A DNA stretch of 5,333 nucleotides, from NCBI GenBank assembly GCA_020444985.1, contig JAGRHK010000150.1, forward strand, positions 1 to 5,333, in the 5' to 3' direction. The translations under genes were made by a program, and so were the position numbers. Positions 5,099-5,333 of the stretch are shown piece by piece. Origin of the DNA: Candidatus Competibacteraceae bacterium. Lineage in GTDB: Bacteria; Pseudomonadota; Gammaproteobacteria; Competibacterales; Competibacteraceae. The notes under the pieces were generated by a model. The model worked only from the letters and a program-made list of their open reading frames with translations, was not told the origin of the DNA and made no database searches. How positions within the stretch are numbered: the stretch's first letter is position 1; each line of letters begins with the position of its first letter.

Positions 5099-5119
5099 CC
5101 CTCCCCCTGCAGGGGAGGG
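5099..5119. terminator. GC-rich hairpin between convergent genes
   Basis: CCCTCCCC (5099-5106) pairs perfectly with GGGGAGGG (5112-5119) around the loop CTGCA. It fills the 54-bp gap between two convergent stop codons (5074 and 5129), so it could stop or stabilise both transcripts. No T-run follows on either strand, so it is not a classical intrinsic terminator. It may instead be a copy of a dispersed palindromic repeat. Confidence 0.5.
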
Positions 5120-5128
5120 GGTTGCAGG

Positions 5129-5333
5129 CTAGAACAGCAACTGCGGCAAGAACAGGCTGATTTGCGGGATATAGGTAATAAGAATCAAGAAGGTCAACAT
5201 CACCAGCAACCACGGTGACGCCGCTTTCACGACCTCCCATAATGGCATACCGGTGACGCCAGAAGTGACGAACAGGTTCAACCCTACCGGCGGCGTGATC
5301 ATGCCGATTTCCATGTTCACGACCATGATGATG
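5129..5333 (-). CDS. TRAP transporter large permease subunit, DctM type (C-terminal fragment, cut by window edge)
   Basis: DctM-type subunits are the main inner-membrane channel of tripartite ATP-independent periplasmic transporters, which use ion gradients to import organic acids such as C4-dicarboxylates with a periplasmic binding protein (DctP) and a small subunit (DctQ). About 68 C-terminal codons are present and the frame is open through the right edge, ending in TAG at 5131-5129. The stretch MVVNMEIGMITPPVGLNLFV is the signature near the last transmembrane segments of DctM, and a final hydrophobic helix (about PWLLVMLTFLILITYI) follows. The full protein is usually about 425 residues, so most is missing and substrate cannot be inferred. 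The dctP and dctQ partners would be expected off the right edge. It converges on the mepK-like gene. Confidence 0.9.
   Translation of the reverse strand, partial: IIMVVNMEIGMITPPVGLNLFVTSGVTGMPLWEVVKAASPWLLVMLTFLILITYIPQISLFLPQLLF

Noticed and set aside
1..5333. Mobile element, CRISPR array, toxin-antitoxin or defence system
   Set aside because: All substantial frames belong to housekeeping families. There is no transposase, integrase or regularly spaced repeat array, and the AT-rich palindrome alone is not enough to call an insertion.

Overview
The window looks like an ordinary chromosomal segment from a gammaproteobacterium. The RlmK-RlmL fusion, which is typical of that class, the homodimeric-type pyruvate dehydrogenase E1 (AceE) and the YcbK/MepK-type Tat-exported peptidase all point that way. 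Species cannot be named from the sequence. Coding DNA is moderately GC-rich, and the one large intergenic gap is strikingly AT-rich.

Layout from left to right. (1) Positions 1-251 (-) are the first 83 codons of aceE, which runs out of the window. (2) Positions 252-557 form a divergent intergenic region with candidate promoters for both neighbours, a 13-bp tandem repeat and one doubtful 44-codon ORF. (3) Positions 558-1418 (+) encode a complete 286-residue transglutaminase-like protein with an intact Cys-His-Asp triad. (4) Positions 1459-3621 (-) are rlmKL, the bifunctional 23S rRNA guanine methyltransferase, converging on the transglutaminase gene. (5) Positions 3622-4116 (-) are a ybaK-type aminoacyl-tRNA deacylase gene whose stop codon abuts the rlmKL start, so the two probably form a translationally coupled operon. 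(6) Positions 4117-4477 are a divergent intergenic region with about 18% G+C over 4121-4300. It holds a perfect 20-bp-arm palindrome, short direct repeats, a Fur-box-like sequence, candidate promoters and a strong but unassigned Shine-Dalgarno sequence. (7) Positions 4478-5074 (+) encode a Tat-exported DUF882/M15-like murein endopeptidase related to MepK. (8) Positions 5075-5128 hold a GC-rich hairpin between convergent genes. (9) Positions 5129-5333 (-) are the C-terminal end of a TRAP transporter large permease (DctM type), which runs out of the window.

The only functional grouping visible is ybaK-rlmKL, which pairs aminoacyl-tRNA editing with ribosome modification. The other genes (carbon metabolism, a stand-alone transglutaminase, cell-wall hydrolysis, solute uptake) look like unrelated housekeeping neighbours. 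I found no mobile element, CRISPR array, phage gene or defence system. The most unusual sequence is the AT-rich island with its palindrome at 4117-4300.
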